The notes under the pieces are model-generated. The model was not told the origin of the DNA, did not search any database, and saw only the letters and a program-made list of their open reading frames with translations. Both the position numbers and the translations under genes were made by a program. 9,000 nucleotides of DNA from Gammaproteobacteria bacterium (GTDB lineage: Bacteria; Pseudomonadota; Gammaproteobacteria; SZUA-152): NCBI GenBank assembly GCA_030613605.1, contig JAUWLO010000075.1, positions 1 to 9,000 on the forward strand, read 5' to 3'. Shown in pieces: positions 7,648 through 9,000 of this stretch (its first letter is position 1; each line of letters starts with the position of its first letter).

Positions 7648-7671
7648 TTGGCTTCCGCCGCATCAAGCCAA
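7648..7671. repeat. 7-bp stem, 10-nt loop hairpin in the actA leader
   Basis: TTGGCTT (7648-7654) pairs perfectly with AAGCCAA (7665-7671). An alternative pairing of GCTTC (7651-7655) with GAAGC (7674-7678) overlaps it. No T run follows on the minus strand, so this is not a terminator of the operon; a leader RNA structure is possible. Confidence 0.4.
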
Positions 7672-7862
7672 CCGAAGCAGCTCGTTCTCCCTTATTATGC
7701 TTCCAGGTAGTTTTTTCTACCCTGTTATATTTATTACCGATTGCTGCCAGACTACTACGACTGATGTCAGCTGTCGCCTGGCAATCGCTCTCCCCTAAGA
7801 GCCGGACAAAACTCTGCCAAAATCTGTTTGTATCCGTTTGCCTATATAAGAATATTATTATT

Positions 7863-7889
7863 AATCTAAATAATGGCAGTTATTAGATT
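7863..7889. repeat. AT-rich imperfect inverted repeat
   Basis: AATCTAAATAA (7863-7873) pairs with TTATTAGATT (7880-7889) around a 6-nt loop TGGCAG, with one bulged A. It sits in the most AT-rich part of the intergenic region, just downstream of the predicted start point of the candidate promoter, so it could be a regulator site or an early leader hairpin. Confidence 0.45.
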
Positions 7890-7904
7890 TATCTATGGCT
7901 GCTG

Positions 7905-7934
7905 ATGCTAGACCAATCTCGTCTAACGTGTCAA
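7905..7934 (-). promoter_or_regulatory. Candidate sigma70 promoter of the ACIII operon
   Basis: On the minus strand there is a perfect -35 hexamer TTGACA (7934-7929), an 18-nt spacer, and TAGCAT (7910-7905), a 4-of-6 match to the -10 consensus. Transcription would begin near 7898, leaving a leader of about 410 nt before the actA ATG. The weak -10 fits an activator-dependent promoter. Other, poorer candidates exist closer to actA (for example TATATA near 7843 and TATAAC near 7726), so this is only the best visual match. Confidence 0.35.
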
Positions 7935-7994
7935 CGAAAATTGAACAGAAACACTCAAGATTTATTTCAGATGAAAATCACTGCGTTATGAAAG

Positions 7995-8004
7995 TGTGAT
8001 CACA
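7995..8004. promoter_or_regulatory. Perfect palindrome TGTGATCACA, possible operator
   Basis: A 10-bp perfect palindrome, with two more symmetric pairs outside a single mismatch (AA at 7992-7993, TT at 8006-8007). Its centre is about 100 bp upstream of the start point predicted from the TTGACA promoter, a position compatible with an activator. It resembles CRP half-sites (TGTGA/TCACA) but lacks the 6-bp spacer of a CRP site, so the binding protein is unknown. Confidence 0.35.
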
Positions 8005-8032
8005 ATTGAAACAGTGAGCTTACGCACCTAAC

Positions 8033-8058
8033 ATGAGCACAAGAAATGAGCACAAGAA
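8033..8058. repeat. 13-bp perfect tandem repeat, two copies
   Basis: ATGAGCACAAGAA occurs twice head to tail at 8033-8045 and 8046-8058, with no differences. It lies between the usp stop and the candidate act promoter. The plus-strand frame from the first ATG closes after 15 codons, so it is not coding. It could be a recent slippage duplication or a pair of protein-binding sites. Confidence 0.7.
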
Positions 8059-8121
8059 GTTTAGTGCGAAACTTATATGAGGAATGCGAAAACAAAAAGG
8101 AATAAATTAAGAAGACATGCA

Positions 8122-8559
8122 TCAAGCGCCTATACGAACCGCCAAAACATCACAGGGCGCGTTGTGCAAAACGGCATTCGCGGTAGAACCCAGCAAGCGA
8201 GAAAAACCATGCCTGCCATGTTGCCCTATGACGATTAGATCCACCTTCCCAGCTTTAGTGAATTCGATAATCTCCGCCTTGGTGGATCCAGAAATAACGT
8301 TTTCAGAAATTTGTTCCAGATCTAAATGAGACACCAACGAAGCAACCGCTTTTTTCGATTGCTCGACGAGTTGATCTTCAATTTCCTGCTGCTGAGGAAG
8401 CACCAGCTCATTGGCAAGATCGATAGGAATATATTCAACAACGTGTAACAGGCTAAGCTTGGCGCCATATTGTTTGGCTAACTCCACCGCTCGTGAAGCT
8501 ACCGCCAGGTTCTCTCCGCCCAAATCAACGGCGCATAAAATATGCTGATAACCGCTCAT
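8122..8559 (-). CDS. Universal stress protein, UspA family
   Basis: Single-domain cytoplasmic universal stress protein, 145 aa, the usual family length. It begins with the beta-strand and loop YQHILCAVD (4-12), whose AVD is the conserved start of the nucleotide pocket. Near the C-terminus it has GQHGRHG...LLGS (112-125), the G-x2-G-x9-G(S/T) ATP-binding motif, so it belongs to the nucleotide-binding type rather than the E. coli UspA type that lacks the motif. Such proteins act in stress, starvation or respiratory adaptation; the target cannot be told from sequence. A strong AAGGAG ribosome site lies about 9 nt before the ATG. A TATGAT hexamer (minus strand, 8612-8607) could be its -10, but no good -35 accompanies it. 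It is transcribed in the same direction as the ACIII operon but is separated from it by 633 bp. Confidence 0.93.
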   Translation of the reverse strand: MSGYQHILCAVDLGGENLAVASRAVELAKQYGAKLSLLHVVEYIPIDLANELVLPQQQEIEDQLVEQSKKAVASLVSHLDLEQISENVISGSTKAEIIEFTKAGKVDLIVIGQHGRHGFSRLLGSTANAVLHNAPCDVLAVRIGA

Positions 8560-8637
8560 GCCTTCTCTCCTTTAAGTTGCATACACCGAGTGCCGCGTAC
8601 ACCGCGATCATAGGAACCCACAGCAAAAAAGTGCCCT

Positions 8638-8655
8638 GCTATACAGAAGTATAGC
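8638..8655 (-). terminator. Hairpin at the end of the upstream gene, possible terminator
   Basis: GCTATAC (8638-8644) and GTATAGC (8649-8655) form a perfect 7-bp stem with a 4-nt loop, starting inside the TAG stop codon of the upstream gene. On the minus strand a run of six T follows after a 7-nt gap (8630-8625). The stem is AT-rich and the T run is displaced, so termination would be weak; it could instead protect the 3' end or reduce read-through into usp. Confidence 0.45.
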
Positions 8656-9000
8656 TAAGCAGCCTGGTCCTGGGCGTTTTTATGGAGCTTATTTACTTTG
8701 GCACGCAATAATTTAAGGTTGTAATCTTCTTCCGGGTGGTAAACATCCAGCTGTTTTAATAAGTGCTGCGCTCTTGCCTGATTACCCGAATCAATCGCCT
8801 CTTCTATTAACACTTTTATTCTATCAACCTGCTTATTAACCTGCTTCACAATCAACCGAGCCACCTTATCCAGTTGTTTCTGATCATTGATAGCAGAGTA
8901 ATACCCGGCCAAAGCCCGTAGTTGCGGTAATGCCGGTGAAACACGTTTCACCAGTGCATCTAATTGGGTGCCTGCTCCTTTAAGATTAGTGCGCGCCAAC
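8655..9000 (-). CDS. Unidentified helical protein, C-terminal part (5' end outside window)
   Basis: An open frame runs from the window edge to a TAG at 8657-8655, giving about 114 C-terminal residues. No ATG is present in it, and the only early candidate start is a TTG at 8999 with no visible upstream context, so the gene very probably continues beyond the window. The visible part is rich in Leu, Lys, Gln and Ala, with long predicted amphipathic helices (for example the DKVARLIVKQVNKQV and ARAQHLLKQLDVYHPEED segments), giving a helical-hairpin or TPR-like look. There is no Cys, no signal peptide and no membrane segment. I do not recognise the family. It is co-oriented with usp, with about 95 nt between them. 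Confidence 0.7.
   Translation of the reverse strand, partial: LARTNLKGAGTQLDALVKRVSPALPQLRALAGYYSAINDQKQLDKVARLIVKQVNKQVDRIKVLIEEAIDSGNQARAQHLLKQLDVYHPEEDYNLKLLRAKVNKLHKNAQDQAA

Larger units (their letters stand above)
7489..8121. other. 633-bp non-coding region upstream of actA
   Basis: No convincing gene on either strand; the plus-strand open frames lack ribosome sites and overlap actA antisense. The region holds the candidate operon promoter (7905-7934), a palindrome at 7995-8004, a 13-bp tandem repeat at 8033-8058, two TGCGAAA copies 20 bp apart (8065-8071 and 8085-8091), an AT-rich imperfect hairpin at 7863-7889, a 7-bp stem with 10-nt loop at 7648-7671, a TGTCAG/CTGACA dyad at 7596-7615, and a GTATTAATAC palindrome at 7623-7632. 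It presumably carries the control elements of the ACIII operon and the 3' end of the usp transcript. I found no obvious terminator after usp. Confidence 0.7.

Noticed and set aside
7706..7721. GGTAG-T6-CTACC hairpin in the intergenic region
   Set aside because: Only a 5-bp stem with a loop of six T; too weak to assign a role.
7346..7798. Plus-strand open frame of 150 codons running antisense from actA into the intergenic region
   Set aside because: It overlaps the certain pentaheme gene actA, has no ribosome site, and its protein has no recognisable domain or plausible composition.
7638..7886. Plus-strand open frame of 82 codons in the intergenic region
   Set aside because: It starts at TTG next to a T run, lacks a ribosome site, and reads through hairpins and AT-rich DNA; no family resemblance.
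7995..8004. Palindrome as a classical CRP site
   Set aside because: CRP sites have 6 bp between TGTGA and TCACA; here the half-sites touch.
1..9000. CRISPR arrays, insertion sequences, tRNA or rRNA genes
   Set aside because: No spaced repeat arrays, transposase frames, terminal inverted repeats or RNA-gene patterns were seen by eye on either strand.

Overview
All genes in this window lie on the minus strand, so transcription runs from high to low coordinates. The organism looks like an aerobic Gram-negative bacterium: the window carries a Tat-exported lipoprotein, periplasmic c-type cytochromes and a quinol-oxidising membrane complex. Moderate GC, the gene content and the UspA-type protein suit a proteobacterium, plausibly a gammaproteobacterium, but no marker gene here settles the taxonomy.

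Positions 51-7488 hold a complete operon for Alternative Complex III (ACIII), the respiratory quinol:electron-acceptor oxidoreductase unrelated to cytochrome bc1. In transcription order: pentaheme cytochrome ActA (7488-6874), molybdopterin-oxidoreductase-like Tat lipoprotein ActB1 (6812-4593), four-cluster iron-sulfur protein ActB2 (4590-3748), NrfD-like membrane protein ActC (3655-2243), two-helix DUF3341 protein ActD (2242-1715), monoheme cytochrome c ActE (1718-1113) and a second NrfD-like protein ActF (1085-51). The genes are tightly packed: ActD/ActE overlap as ATGA, ActC/ActD abut, and ActB1/ActB2 are 2 nt apart. A strong UUCG-loop hairpin at 4-27 ends the operon. Expected electron path: quinol oxidised at ActC, then the ActB2 clusters, the ActA and ActE hemes, and an external acceptor such as a soluble cytochrome c or an oxidase. 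ActC and ActF would couple this to proton movement.

Upstream of actA lies a 633-bp non-coding stretch (7489-8121). It has a perfect -35 hexamer with a weak -10, a 10-bp palindrome, a 13-bp tandem duplication and several dyads, suggesting a regulated promoter with a long leader. Beyond it are a universal stress protein (8559-8122) and the 3' part of an unidentified helical-protein gene (8655 to the window edge).

The most notable points are: actB is split into two genes, with only ActB1 carrying an export signal; ActB1 keeps a CxxCxxxC...C site; ActB2 has Ser in place of one cluster-ligand Cys, fitting a [3Fe-4S] cluster; ActF appears to lack the equivalent of ActC helix 1; and the actA upstream region is unusually long and rich in repeats. 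I see no clear sign of a previously undescribed system. The core is a recognisable ACIII with some variant features.
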